Assembly: GCA_002404995.1 (NCBI GenBank)
Contig: DHKY01000015.1
Span: forward strand, 9,629-73,628
Length of the DNA: 64,000 nt
From: Caryophanales bacterium UBA4682
Lineage (GTDB): Bacteria; Bacillota_I; Bacilli_A; RFN20; CAG-288
Direction: 5' to 3'
Shown: piece by piece, positions 55,001 to 63,822 of the stretch
Layout of the letters: every line of letters begins with the position of its first letter
How positions within the stretch are numbered: position 1 is the first letter of the stretch
Program-made: the position numbers and the translations under genes
The notes under the pieces: model-generated
What the model was told of the DNA's origin: nothing
What the model saw: the letters and a program-made list of their open reading frames with translations, nothing else
The model's database searches: none

Positions 55001-56019
55001 TTGATAAACGTCTTTTCCTTTTCATAATAAACAGCAGCCTGTCCCTTGATATAAGGATTACTATTATCTCCTTGGCTGATCTTCGCCTGGACTCTCTGAG
55101 AATCCGACAAATCCGCAAGAGCATCAATCCGGAACCCTTTTTCAAGGGAAGCCGCACTCGAAGTATCTTTCCTTGTGAAATCAAGGGAAGCCGCAAACGA
55201 AGCGTGCTTTGCCCTGTTGACAAAGGTAACAAACAGAGGATCCAATCCATCCCTGTTCACAGACTCAAGAGAAGAATCATAGCTTGTGACATAACTTGTC
55301 TTCAGGCTCTGTTCTCCTGTTCCGTTCAAGGTAACCTTGATTTTAGAGGATCCATCCTTACTATCAAAGGAAAGACCGTTCGGAGTAGAGACAGAGGTAA
55401 ACCTAAGATTTGAGTCAGCACCCCTGACCAAAGTTCCATAGTCAGTATCGAAGGTAAAGGTATGACTTCCATCTTTGGATGAGACAACATCGCTGGACTG
55501 ATAGATGCCATCCTGGATTTTGCCTAAGATTTCATTGACTTTATCTAAATTGTTTTCCGAATCAAGAACACTGCTCGTATCAATGTTAATCAGTCCAGAA
55601 GAAGATAAAACACCAATCCTGTCGCCAAGCGAACTTGCACTCCTTTTATAGATCTTAGAATCATACTCAATGGCGCCTTGTTTCTCATTGAGATAGACAC
55701 CAAAAGGAAGACTCAGAGTATCCAAAGTCAGATTCCTATGTCCGGAAAGACTCTTATCGCCTTCCAGATAGGTCACGGCAAGGTCATTGCTCTGCAGCGA
55801 AAAAGGAGCATCCCTGCCCTCGATCTTCAGATCAAGGCTCTGGAAACGCAAAGAAGAGGAAGAAGTCAGCTGCTTTAGAAAGCAGCTGACTTTGTTTTCC
55901 ACTGGATGCTGAATTGGAGTATTCTGCCAGTTCTTCTGGTTCTTTTTGTACCTTAATGGAGTACCAAAGCCAAGAAGGAAACAGGCGGAAGTTAACGCAA
56001 GGATGAATTTTCTCTTCAT
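52039..56019 (-). CDS. Giant secreted surface protein B
   Basis: 1326 aa with an N-terminal signal (FILALTSACFLLGFGTPL). Paralogue of the 1418-aa protein encoded upstream, with matching blocks in the same order: RDGLDPLFVTFVNRAKHASF, RYLDDTAYRTLDKARK, AHIGYYLCAIGLNFEA and GGIAGTSIVPEKR. It is made of several similar modules, each with strands followed by a helix (VFDALSEGIAKL-type), which recalls LolA/LppX-like lipid-carrier folds, but this is only a visual impression. No C-terminal anchor or LPXTG is seen. 28 bp after its paralogue, with an AAAGGA ribosome site. Confidence 0.75.
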   Translation of the reverse strand: MKRKFILALTSACFLLGFGTPLRYKKNQKNWQNTPIQHPVENKVSCFLKQLTSSSSLRFQSLDLKIEGRDAPFSLQSNDLAVTYLEGDKSLSGHRNLTLDTLSLPFGVYLNEKQGAIEYDSKIYKRSASSLGDRIGVLSSSGLINIDTSSVLDSENNLDKVNEILGKIQDGIYQSSDVVSSKDGSHTFTFDTDYGTLVRGADSNLRFTSVSTPNGLSFDSKDGSSKIKVTLNGTGEQSLKTSYVTSYDSSLESVNRDGLDPLFVTFVNRAKHASFAASLDFTRKDTSSAASLEKGFRIDALADLSDSQRVQAKISQGDNSNPYIKGQAAVYYEKEKTFINVNNQSKGHLTNQKVKDVIDALTNVSKSSDTTSLIENISSLLSDCEFKKLLDGDYSSLTKLVSSISSNSDGTKIIIDLSAKAFGLSDDPDAVSKITLDFHKDTENNENEIEQIKVENVPFKSESVSLCFKVDSFSPSFETVNEEEYQRTYDGILPAIKQLEPYLEKKQFGRDLSVERIEKGYTNDDGSYKTADFAGEARLDLADENKPQIGASLAIKGSGCKNHDLDVRYLDDTAYRTLDKARKQSITKTEASSVFDALSEGIAKLTKSDDNTQEALNKILDKFASIFSLSNGLDLDTLFQFVLVKEESDENQLVLELDPSVIDSSFQKGGTLTRKLDENGLTSVSVLGLGYEDIVLNITLKRKDYISIQNRTYLDGSTKFNTSDFAGKEVNQFSFFITGLFDLLPGNEKQFSASLSVTVKDRINTDSYPLGIDGNINFDYLNSQYAGDLHIDRDEYSYDPSIDFYYSKNRAPYQNNVEDNLCIKYYHQDNKGTAKDTSYLGVLMGNKAIEDRTSQIQDIKKTNLFYAYLGPIVQIYNRIRDKKDEIETTKGSSTPDIVSFLSLLDGIDSVEITSGKIHIVLENSLLSSSSSGTSDVIRKYQTMSESDWKITSIEFDSLMISSEEQADGSSKETKKQITGSLSLSNQNVDFSQYANTFNDDFKGKSIDFNSLPIRTSLLLNTTDQSDFYLSGTLNVDLKIIGIDSVSISANITAGVHVEKGTDGNKANVTGYILVDSGGTKTEYYIRPKTADCFIVKHYSNQTKVWLVTQKQRTAHIGYYLCAIGLNFEAEQNGVGIFAWKSYLVDQIENSSSSSDSDDSSDKGGIAGTSIVPEKRIKSMSYSEKDKKFSLNADLSSIDLGTSVISFTNTLPVEVTYDKDENGVNKLKTLSINQKSVIKVLAGLATGDIKFNAALNSSGFDFLSGLRKVESYYYGKTGNKDDYYVITGVERENKYKFPSWTYWIEATGTGTVLTIGDSNSTLPCVAK

Positions 56020-56047
56020 TGAGTCCTTTCAAATGAGGAGAGAAAGA

Positions 56048-59000
56048 CTACTTCTTATCGATAAGCGCAATCGTCGGATTGTCCGAGGTATTGTTATCGG
56101 CGAAGGAGAGATAGTAGTAGCCTCCCTGACCTAAGAATTCGTGATGGTATTTCTGTTCGACTTTCGAATCGTCATTGATCTGATAATACTTCTTCTCTGT
56201 AATCTTAGCAGAATAGAGACTGCTGAGTTCACTGATATGATCATCTAAGACAAAGCCATTGACCTTATTCAGCTCTAAATCGATTCCGATCGAGGCAATG
56301 TCTAAGACCGAGACAACCTCGCCTTTGACCGAGAGAGAAGTGAAAGTTCCCTTATGGCTGGAGTTATCGCTGTGTCCTAAGACAATATTGATATCATTGC
56401 CAAGATTGATTCCGGTAACGCCTAAGTCAATCGTAGAAAGATTCAGTCCGAGATTGAAGGTGTTGTCCGAATCCTTATGGCCGGTCTTATCATAATTAAC
56501 AATCGTCTCCGGAAGAATCGAAGTTCCCCTGATACCGCCATTATCAGTCTTGGCTGTCGTATCCTCGCTAGAAGGAGTATCGGTAGTATTCGTCTCTTCC
56601 TGCTTTCCATCTAAGCTAAGACCGTCTAAGGCAGCCACCAGTTCCGTCTTGATGGAATAGATGGATTCGCTCGATTCCTGCTTCGCATAATTGAGTCCGA
56701 AGCCAAGGGCATAGTATCCGAGATGCTTGATAAGCTCATTGGTCGTCACATAACGGATAGAACGGGAATCCCCGTCATCATAGTCAATCAGGACTTCGCC
56801 TTTATCCAACGTTTCGCTTCCTTCGACCATCGAATTGCTGTCGAAATAATAAGAAGTGGAATAAGAGCCATCAAAGTCGGTCAAATTGATATAGAACTTA
56901 TAGTAGGTCTTCTCGCCCTTGGTGGAATCGCCGAAGTTGATTTCAGCAGAGAGTCTTGCCTTGACAACGAAGTCATTCAGAACCGGAATCTGGACTCTCA
57001 GCCTGCCATCCCTTGTGAAGACCTGCTTATCCGTGGTATTGAGTCCGAGCTCCAATAAGAGCGGGACATCATCCATAGAGATATATTTGACTTTGTCTGT
57101 CTTCTTAATTTCAGCCCTAGAGGCAACATCCACGTCTTTCGTCAAAGTCGTCACGCCAAGAGCTAAATCAAAGGTCCTGTCTTTGATGCGCAGGCTTTCA
57201 ACGGAAAGACCTGTGATCTTACCGAGAGAAGTATCAAAGGTAAGATTGACTTTGACAACACTGTCACTTGCCTCGGTAATGCCGATTGCCTTGCAGTCAA
57301 GATCGATTTCGACCTTGCCATCCCTTAAGTCAATCTTAGTAACGTAGTTTGCGTTCCTGACCGTCTTAATCGGATCGACCTTGCCATCGATAATATCCTG
57401 CCTCGGCAGAGAAGAGACTGGCTTATTGATCTTCTTCAGCAAGGAAAGAATCAGGTTCTGGGAATGATTGGTAGAGACATTCTTGACCCTGTCGATTGCA
57501 CTTGTGACAGTTCCCTTATAGAAGTTAATACCGATTGGATCGGCTTTGGCCGCATTTCCAGAGTACTGGACAAAGAGACGATCAGTCGCATCGCCCTTGG
57601 TATCGTCCCTGTTTGGATCATTGTAATCAAAGGCAAGCTTCGGTTTGTACTGATATTCATTGTCTTTGCCAATATTGACCGTCAGAGCACCATTGTACTG
57701 GCTGTCCTTGATGCTCCTGTTGATGTTACCAGTCAAGGCTGCCTTCTGGGTCTTGACCCTCTTCTCATCAACCGAATCCAAGTTGGCCTTTAAGCTCCTG
57801 GAATACTTCTGGTCACCCGTGAAAAGATCAAAGACACCATTGACAAGATACTCGAACTTCGAAACCGGTTCACCGGCATCCTGTTTGAACTGAGCTGCAT
57901 CAAAGTCTTGACCATAGTATTTCACATTCAGCGGGGAGACATAGTTCTTGTATCCGATGTCGAACGTGAACTGATAGCCGAGAAGCTCAATGCCTGTCGC
58001 AGAGACTTCTAAGACCTTATCCTGACTGGTATTGGTCTTAACCGAAATCACACCTCCGTCTAAGCCAAGGAGCTCAGGAGAGACGGTCCTATTGAAGGTA
58101 TGGTCTGGATCGTCTTCGTTTGCACTGATATCAATATAGGAATCCAGATTAGTAAGATTGAGACCATTCTCAACCGTGAAGATGTTGCTGATTGAATCCC
58201 TGACTTTGGATAAGACTGCAGAGACATCGATGGAAGTGCCGGTATTGGCATCGTTCCTCTTCTTCACGCCATCCCTGACAGCATCGACGATAGAACCGAT
58301 TTCCGCCTTTTCCCTGTATTCTTTCCTGACATTGTCATAGGAAAGGTAGGCAGTATCATCCACCCTGCGGGCATCGAGATTGTGATCGATATCATCCCTC
58401 TTGGTATGAGCAGTGATGGCTGCTTCGATATCCAAATACTCTTTTCCAGGGTGAACGGTGTTCGGATCCTTATCGATGACCTTGGAGAAATCAGCATCGA
58501 GCAAGCCGTCAAAAGCATAGCTTGTCTTATACTTGGTATTTGAAATACCGATATTGTAGGCAAGGCCGAATTTCTTGTCGTCTGCCCTCTTGGCAAAGGA
58601 AGAAACAATGCCCATCGCTCCGTTATAGGAGGTATAGCCATCCTTGCTTAAGACTTTGGAAAGCTTTTCGGCTTTCAGATCATCGATACCGAATTCCAAA
58701 GACAGGGCATGGTCCTTCAAAGGAACATTGGAGACCTTTGCATACTTGAGTTCGATGCCATCCCGTCCTAATTCCTTTTCGGATGCATATTCGAGTTCGA
58801 GGACAATGTCATGTTCTTCATCATCGGCTAAGCCAAGTGCCTTCGAGGAAAGGACAACCTTTGCATAAGTACCGGTCGTATTGGTCTTCACTTCCTTCAG
58901 GAAGTCTTTATAAACCGAGAAGTCTCCGTTCAAAAGGTCTTTCAGCTTGCAGTCATTGAGCAGAGAAGCGACCTTGCTGACCACATTCCTGACATCGACG

Positions 59001-60304
59001 GTTCCGGTGACCTGGGAGAAGGAGTCCCTCCTTGTAGAAAGGGAAGAATAGTCAAGATATCCTTTCTTCTGTCCGTTCAGGTCGATAAAGGCAGTGTCTT
59101 TCCTTAAGGTTGCCTTAGCGGAGCCATCCACATAAGTATCCGTTCCGTTCTCATTCAAGGCAATCTGGAAAAGGTTGCCTTCTTCGCTGTCTTTTCCTTT
59201 CAAATCAGCAGAGACACGGAGAGTCGCATTCTTTGTCGTATTCGTATTATTGTCCGTGATACCGAGTTTCAGATTGGCATCAAAGGCCTTGCTCTTGGCA
59301 AGATTGAAGAACGTATAGAAAAGAGGATCCAGTCCGTCAAGATTGACAACATCCACGCCTTCCTCCTTCAGACTTGCGAGCAAGTCCTTAGAGACAAGGT
59401 TCGTAGTCGTAGACTGCTGTCCCTTGGCCTCGAGATGAATGACGATATTGGTATCCTCTGCCTTTGTGACAGAACCATCTTCGTTTTTCGTCTCTTTGCC
59501 TTTGATTGTGACATTCAAGTCTGCTTTGGCACCTTTGAAATAACAGCTCTTATCACTCGAAAGTGTGACGGTTCCAAGATTATCCGGAAGGGTCAGAAGG
59601 AAATCGTATCCATCGGCTGTGGCAGTCTCCTGAGCCTGGCTTAAGCAGTCCTGGATCTGGCCTAAGAGGTCATTCCTCTTATCCGTGATAGAGGTATCGC
59701 TGGAAGATCCTCCAAGAGAGGAGATGATTCCGGATAAGTCAAGGTCTGAACCGGTCGAAACAAGTCCGATGATGTCTCCGAGAGCATCATTGTTCAAAGT
59801 GAAATACTGTCCGTTCCGGCGGAAAACGACCCGATTGCTTGCAATATAGAGGTCCAAGGTCTCATCAGCAATGTTCTTGGTTGAAGATTCATCGACCTTC
59901 AGGTTGACTCTTCCTGAGAACTTCGGAGCAAAATCCGGAGTTTCCGTATAGGTCAAAGTAGAATCAAGATAGTTGAATGCAACCTTGTTTCCGCTAAGGC
60001 TGATGGAATAGTCCTTATAGAATCCGGAGATATTTGCACTCAAAGTATCCAGCTGAAGAGAGGACGAAGCTAAAAGATTGTTCAGAAGCTTGTCTTGATT
60101 GCTCCTGTTGTTCTCTTCGCCGCTTGAGCTGTTATTCTCGTTTTCCAGATTCTTGTTATAGATAAACTTACTGACACCATAGGAAGCTGCAGCACCGGTA
60201 CCTAAGGAAATCGAGCTTGCTAAAGCAAGCAGGATAAGGCCATGGCGGTGTTTCCGCTTCTCTTCATTCGTCATCGTGTCTTCGTTTTTTCTGATTTTTT
60301 TCAT
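56048..60304 (-). CDS. Giant membrane-tethered surface protein A
   Basis: 1418 aa. Charged cytoplasmic start, then a membrane helix (about 27-50, GLILLALASSISLGTGAAAS) and a very long extracellular part in repeated modules: LDTLSANISGFYKDYSISL, LDGLDPLFYTFFNLAKSKAF, RRVDDTAYLSYDNVRKEY, KHLGYYALGFGLNYAK and GGIRGTSILPET. Low-complexity Ser/Asp/Thr stretches link them. Its ATG overlaps the stop of the 371-aa gene (ATGA). With its paralogue it fills 8 kb. Probable structural or transport component of the cell surface, function unknown. Confidence 0.75.
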   Translation of the reverse strand: MKKIRKNEDTMTNEEKRKHRHGLILLALASSISLGTGAAASYGVSKFIYNKNLENENNSSSGEENNRSNQDKLLNNLLASSSLQLDTLSANISGFYKDYSISLSGNKVAFNYLDSTLTYTETPDFAPKFSGRVNLKVDESSTKNIADETLDLYIASNRVVFRRNGQYFTLNNDALGDIIGLVSTGSDLDLSGIISSLGGSSSDTSITDKRNDLLGQIQDCLSQAQETATADGYDFLLTLPDNLGTVTLSSDKSCYFKGAKADLNVTIKGKETKNEDGSVTKAEDTNIVIHLEAKGQQSTTTNLVSKDLLASLKEEGVDVVNLDGLDPLFYTFFNLAKSKAFDANLKLGITDNNTNTTKNATLRVSADLKGKDSEEGNLFQIALNENGTDTYVDGSAKATLRKDTAFIDLNGQKKGYLDYSSLSTRRDSFSQVTGTVDVRNVVSKVASLLNDCKLKDLLNGDFSVYKDFLKEVKTNTTGTYAKVVLSSKALGLADDEEHDIVLELEYASEKELGRDGIELKYAKVSNVPLKDHALSLEFGIDDLKAEKLSKVLSKDGYTSYNGAMGIVSSFAKRADDKKFGLAYNIGISNTKYKTSYAFDGLLDADFSKVIDKDPNTVHPGKEYLDIEAAITAHTKRDDIDHNLDARRVDDTAYLSYDNVRKEYREKAEIGSIVDAVRDGVKKRNDANTGTSIDVSAVLSKVRDSISNIFTVENGLNLTNLDSYIDISANEDDPDHTFNRTVSPELLGLDGGVISVKTNTSQDKVLEVSATGIELLGYQFTFDIGYKNYVSPLNVKYYGQDFDAAQFKQDAGEPVSKFEYLVNGVFDLFTGDQKYSRSLKANLDSVDEKRVKTQKAALTGNINRSIKDSQYNGALTVNIGKDNEYQYKPKLAFDYNDPNRDDTKGDATDRLFVQYSGNAAKADPIGINFYKGTVTSAIDRVKNVSTNHSQNLILSLLKKINKPVSSLPRQDIIDGKVDPIKTVRNANYVTKIDLRDGKVEIDLDCKAIGITEASDSVVKVNLTFDTSLGKITGLSVESLRIKDRTFDLALGVTTLTKDVDVASRAEIKKTDKVKYISMDDVPLLLELGLNTTDKQVFTRDGRLRVQIPVLNDFVVKARLSAEINFGDSTKGEKTYYKFYINLTDFDGSYSTSYYFDSNSMVEGSETLDKGEVLIDYDDGDSRSIRYVTTNELIKHLGYYALGFGLNYAKQESSESIYSIKTELVAALDGLSLDGKQEETNTTDTPSSEDTTAKTDNGGIRGTSILPETIVNYDKTGHKDSDNTFNLGLNLSTIDLGVTGINLGNDINIVLGHSDNSSHKGTFTSLSVKGEVVSVLDIASIGIDLELNKVNGFVLDDHISELSSLYSAKITEKKYYQINDDSKVEQKYHHEFLGQGGYYYLSFADNNTSDNPTIALIDKK

Positions 60305-61416
60305 TTGCTTAATCCTCTAGCATATGCTAATAATCTCGACTCGTCTTTCGTATTCTTGTCTCCGGTCTCCTCATGGGGAGAAGGGAAGGTAAGTACATTG
60401 TTTTCCTTGTCTTTGAAGGGGGCATCCGATGTGTAAACATAGGTTTCATCCTTCGAGACGCATTCGGCTTTGATACCTGCCCTAGCTGCAATATAGTTAC
60501 AGGTCGTTACAATCTTGGTGATATTAAGGTTAGAGTCCAAAGTGAAGTCAATGGATACGGATTTGAAGTCCGGAAGGCTCTTCAATCCGCCGGTCCTCCT
60601 CCTCTGCCTAGCCATCTTCTTGTATCCGATGGTATGCTGGCTATCCCTGGTGATATTGACTAGGTATTTGCTGCCTTGCTTTGTCCACTTTGCTTCCGTA
60701 ACGGAATCCTCGCTCAGATCGAAGTTGACAATTCCCGATTCCTGGGTGTTCCATCCAGAATCCACTGAGTTATAGGAGACAAAGTTCCGAACGCCTTTTT
60801 TGTCCTGAGAGATGAAGTATAAGGGGGCAACGAGCTTGCCTCTGGTATCCATCCTCTCATCATAGGTATACTCTTTCGCTTCGGCATTCTTCCACTTATC
60901 TGGAGTGCCTCCGGAATAGAGTTCAACTTTTCCGCCCTTGCTGTCATAGTAACGATCGGCAGTATGGACAAAGGATGAGGAAGAGATGTTCTGATTGAAA
61001 TTCCTTTCCGGAGAGAAGTAAGTAAAGGCCTCAATGGCTTGCTTCGTGTTTCCGATTTTGACATTGACGACCTGAGTCCTATACCTGAGAGAGTACTTGG
61101 ATAGATACCTCTTGTATAGTCCGGTATTCACTGCCCTGACAGCCTGGGCTTTCGGGGTCTTAGCATTTGCGCTGATATTGCTGAAGCTATTGTTCTTCTT
61201 TAGTGCAAGGTAATCGTATCCTGGAAACACGGCATCATAGTTGTTCTTGGGAGCCGTGTGGCCAAAGAGCATGAATCCAAGTGCGCCTACGCCTACACCA
61301 AGTGCAGCGAAAGCAGAGCAAAGGACAATCCTCTTCTTTTTCCTTGACCAAGGAGCTTTCTGCTTCTTTGACTTCTCACTTTCGCAAAAAGCCTCTTTCT
61401 GTTCATTCTGATTCAT
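60301..61416 (-). CDS. Single-pass membrane protein leading the surface operon
   Basis: 371 aa. Basic N-terminal tail (KSKKQKAPWSRKKKR), one helix (about 30-52) and an extracellular domain. The C-terminal half reads as a sheet (KYLVNITRDS, VSIDFTLDSNLNITKIVTTC) like the modules of the giant proteins downstream. A short segment KKMAMQMMMTGG has four AGG-encoded Met. Translational overlap with the 1418-aa gene suggests a complex. No clear ribosome site. A promoter framed by an inverted repeat lies directly upstream. Confidence 0.7.
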   Translation of the reverse strand: MNQNEQKEAFCESEKSKKQKAPWSRKKKRIVLCSAFAALGVGVGALGFMLFGHTAPKNNYDAVFPGYDYLALKKNNSFSNISANAKTPKAQAVRAVNTGLYKRYLSKYSLRYRTQVVNVKIGNTKQAIEAFTYFSPERNFNQNISSSSFVHTADRYYDSKGGKVELYSGGTPDKWKNAEAKEYTYDERMDTRGKLVAPLYFISQDKKGVRNFVSYNSVDSGWNTQESGIVNFDLSEDSVTEAKWTKQGSKYLVNITRDSQHTIGYKKMARQRRRTGGLKSLPDFKSVSIDFTLDSNLNITKIVTTCNYIAARAGIKAECVSKDETYVYTSDAPFKDKENNVLTFPSPHEETGDKNTKDESRLLAYARGLSK

Positions 61417-61433
61417 AATATCGTCATTTTATT

Positions 61434-61463
61434 CTGCAAAAGTATTATAAATCTATTTTGCAG
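61434..61463 (-). promoter_or_regulatory. -10 box framed by an 8-bp inverted repeat
   Basis: CTGCAAAA (61434-61441) and TTTTGCAG (61456-61463) enclose TATAAT of the minus strand (61444-61449). The layout fits a repressor site over the promoter of the giant surface-protein operon. The -35 region is poor. Confidence 0.55.
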
Positions 61464-61671
61464 CGGTAAAATAGTTTGTTTTTAAAACTATTTTGAAAGT
61501 TTATATTTAAATGAAAAAAGTATGATTTATCGATTCATTTTATTCGAAATCAGTTCTTTTTCCTTTGCCTTTTCATATTAGAAAGAAAAACACATTTTTT
61601 CAGAAAATGGTTGACAGAAAAATAAAATCTTCTTTTTATCTTATAATATAAGGATAAAAGAGGTAATCAGC

Positions 61672-62343
61672 ATGGGCGCAAAGCAGAGAAGGATCGATGA
61701 CGCAATAGCAAGAACCAAAGAACTATTCAAGGATGATAAGACAGGACATGGCGAAGATCATACTAGGCGCGTCTACCATCTTGCCCTGGATCTTGTAAAT
61801 AAATCAAAGACCGACAGACCGAACAAGCTGACGGTGACTTTAGCGAGTATAAGGCATGACTGGGATGATCGAAAGCTCTTCGAGGAAAAGAGCCCTTTTG
61901 AGCATGCCTATCAGTTCAGGAATGAATATAAGCTCCCAAGGACATTCCAAACCCAGGTCATTGAAATCATCAAAGCCGTTTCCTTTAAGGGAAAAGACAG
62001 CATCCGGCCAAGAAGCATCGAGGGAAAATATGTCCAGGATGCCGATCGTCTTGATGCTATCGGTGCTATTGGCATCGCAAGAGCTTTCCAGTACGGAGGC
62101 AGCAAGGGACGCAAACTCTATGACAAAGAGGAAATCATCAATACGAACCCGAGTGAAGAAGAATATCGAAAGAATACCTTGTCTACCATAGCTCATTTCT
62201 ATCAGAAACTATTAAAGTTAAAGAACAGGAGGAATACCCAGCCTGGAAGAGAAGAAGCCGAAAAGCGGACTGCTTATAGGATTGGCTTCCTCAAAGAACT
62301 CGAAGAAGAAATCGGAGAACCCCTCTATAAGGAACTCCATTAG
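61672..62343 (+). CDS. HD-domain phosphohydrolase
   Basis: 223 aa. Metal-binding pattern of the HD superfamily: HGEDHTRRV near residue 26, HDWDD near 63, and QDADRLDAIGAIGIARAF around 122, typical of the YedJ/uncharacterised HD hydrolase group, followed by YGGSKGRKLYD and LLKLKNMMNTQPGREEAE (both Met AGG). These enzymes probably cleave nucleotides or phosphorylated metabolites. The natural substrate is not known. AGAGGTAA ribosome site and a TATAAT box near 61644. First of three housekeeping-like genes on this strand. Confidence 0.88.
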   Translation: MGAKQRRIDDAIARTKELFKDDKTGHGEDHTRRVYHLALDLVNKSKTDRPNKLTVTLASIRHDWDDRKLFEEKSPFEHAYQFRNEYKLPRTFQTQVIEIIKAVSFKGKDSIRPRSIEGKYVQDADRLDAIGAIGIARAFQYGGSKGRKLYDKEEIINTNPSEEEYRKNTLSTIAHFYQKLLKLKNRRNTQPGREEAEKRTAYRIGFLKELEEEIGEPLYKELH

Positions 62344-62349
62344 TTTTCA

Positions 62350-62377
62350 TTGACTCAAGAAGATTTCCTTTTACAAT
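62350..62377 (+). promoter_or_regulatory. Promoter directly before the DUF523 gene
   Basis: TTGACT (62350-62355), a 16-bp spacer and TACAAT (62372-62377). The ATG follows 9 nt after the -10 box and there is no ribosome site, predicting a leaderless or nearly leaderless mRNA. Confidence 0.65.
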
Positions 62378-62386
62378 AGAACAGAC

Positions 62387-62851
62387 ATGAAAAAAGAAAA
62401 AGCACTGATTTCCGCTTGTCTTATCGGAGAAAGATGCCGCTATGATGGCAAAACCAAGAAAGTAGAAGGTATTTTAGGTCTGGCAAAATACTATGATCTG
62501 ATACCAATCTGTCCGGAAAGAGAAGGCGGGCTGAAGATTCCACGTGACCCCAGCGAAATTCAGGAAGACGGAACCGTCAAGACACAAGGCGGAAAAGATG
62601 TCACGGAAAATTACAGAAACGGTGCTTGGTGGGCAAGAAGCATTGCCGAAGTATACAACGTAAAGCTTGCCATCCTCAAAGAGAATTCACCAAGCTGCGG
62701 AGTTCATTTTATTCACAATGGTCTGTTTGACGGCGGAAAAATCCCTGGACAAGGAATCACTGCGGAAACCTTGTCTAAGCATGGCATCAAGTGCATCAAT
62801 GAAGAAGAAGCAAGGGAACTATTAAAAACCCTTGAAAACAAGAAAAACTGA
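62387..62851 (+). CDS. DUF523 family protein
   Basis: 154 aa, usual length for DUF523. Motifs: ISACLIGERCRYDGK (9-23), IPICPEREGGLKIPRDP, GGKDVTENY, LAILKENSPSCG and PGQGITAETL. Conserved cysteines (C11, C17, the CPE Cys and SCG) suggest metal or iron-sulfur binding. Function is not established. In some bacteria the domain is fused to or linked with DUF1722. Its TGA overlaps the ATG of the tRNA-dihydrouridine synthase gene (TGATG), so the two are co-translated. Confidence 0.9.
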   Translation: MKKEKALISACLIGERCRYDGKTKKVEGILGLAKYYDLIPICPEREGGLKIPRDPSEIQEDGTVKTQGGKDVTENYRNGAWWARSIAEVYNVKLAILKENSPSCGVHFIHNGLFDGGKIPGQGITAETLSKHGIKCINEEEARELLKTLENKKN

Positions 62852-63822
62852 TGAAACCATTTTCTATAGCCGGAATAGAGATTAAAAACCGTTTTGTCTC
62901 AGCACCCCTCGCAGGATACAGCGATTATGCAAGGCGGAGAATCAACTATGATTACGGAGCAGGACTTCTTTATACCGAAAGGGAATCCTGTGAAGCTATC
63001 AGGCATAATTCCAGAATCAGCAAAAAGGAACTCAACGTCACAAGAAGAGACAAGGCAGAAGAACAAGGTGCACGACTTGCCCTGCAAATTTTCGGCGGAG
63101 ATGCAAACCATGTACTAGAATCCATTCCGCTTGTCGAGCAAATGGCGGACTACGATTTTCTCGACTTCAACTGTGGATGTCCAGCTCCGAAAGTCGTCCG
63201 GCAGCAATCTGGCAGTTTCTGGCTGAACCGGCAAGATGAACTACTGGATTTGCTGAGACAGATGGTTCGAATTTCAAACCACCCCGTCATTATAAAAAGG
63301 AGAGTCGGTTTCAATGAAGTCATCGACAGGGTATCCTTATGCAAGAAAATCGAGGAAACCGGAGTCAAGGCTATCTGTATCCATGCTCGAACCCGGAAGG
63401 AAAGGTTTTCTCCTACCCTCCATTATGATGTCGTCAAAGCAGTAAAGGAGAACGTTTCGATTCCGATTATTGCGAACGGAAATATTGGTGCCGATAACTT
63501 CATGGATGTTTTAAACAAAACCGGTGCTGATGCTATCAGGGTTGCTACCAGAAGGATCGGATATCCGAAGATTTTCCAAGATAGGATTCGATTAGAAGAA
63601 GGAAGGACTCCCTTCCCGACCACCTTTGAAGGACAGATTCAGGATCTCGAAAAACACCTCGACTATATCTATGATACGAAAGACGATTTGACCGCTTCTC
63701 TGACAAGGCGCTCGATTGCCGTTCATTATCTAAAAGGATTTGAAAACGCAAAGAGCAAGCGAAATCAATTAGTTCACTGCAAAACAAAGAAAGACTACCT
63801 TGATATTCTAAAGCAAAGGTAA
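62851..63822 (+). CDS. dus: tRNA-dihydrouridine synthase family protein
   Basis: 323 aa flavin-dependent TIM barrel that reduces uridines in tRNA. Motifs with AGG as Met: SAPLAGYSD, YTEMESCEAI, LQIFGG, FLDFNCGCPAPKVV with the catalytic Cys in NCGCP, IIKMRVGFN, IHARTRKEMFSP, IIANGNIG and AIMVATRMIGYPKIF. At least five of the AGG sites are Met in ordinary Dus proteins (TEM, VKMR, QMYSG-like, GVMIGRG-like), which makes this gene the clearest single test of the altered code. The specific Dus subtype was not determined. Overlaps the DUF523 gene by one base. Confidence 0.92.
   Translation: MKPFSIAGIEIKNRFVSAPLAGYSDYARRRINYDYGAGLLYTERESCEAIRHNSRISKKELNVTRRDKAEEQGARLALQIFGGDANHVLESIPLVEQMADYDFLDFNCGCPAPKVVRQQSGSFWLNRQDELLDLLRQMVRISNHPVIIKRRVGFNEVIDRVSLCKKIEETGVKAICIHARTRKERFSPTLHYDVVKAVKENVSIPIIANGNIGADNFMDVLNKTGADAIRVATRRIGYPKIFQDRIRLEEGRTPFPTTFEGQIQDLEKHLDYIYDTKDDLTASLTRRSIAVHYLKGFENAKSKRNQLVHCKTKKDYLDILKQR

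Noticed and set aside
2858..63800. Long open frames opposite the large secreted-protein genes
   Set aside because: They lie wholly inside well-supported genes, lack ribosome sites and show no family motifs. They follow from codon composition of the real genes.
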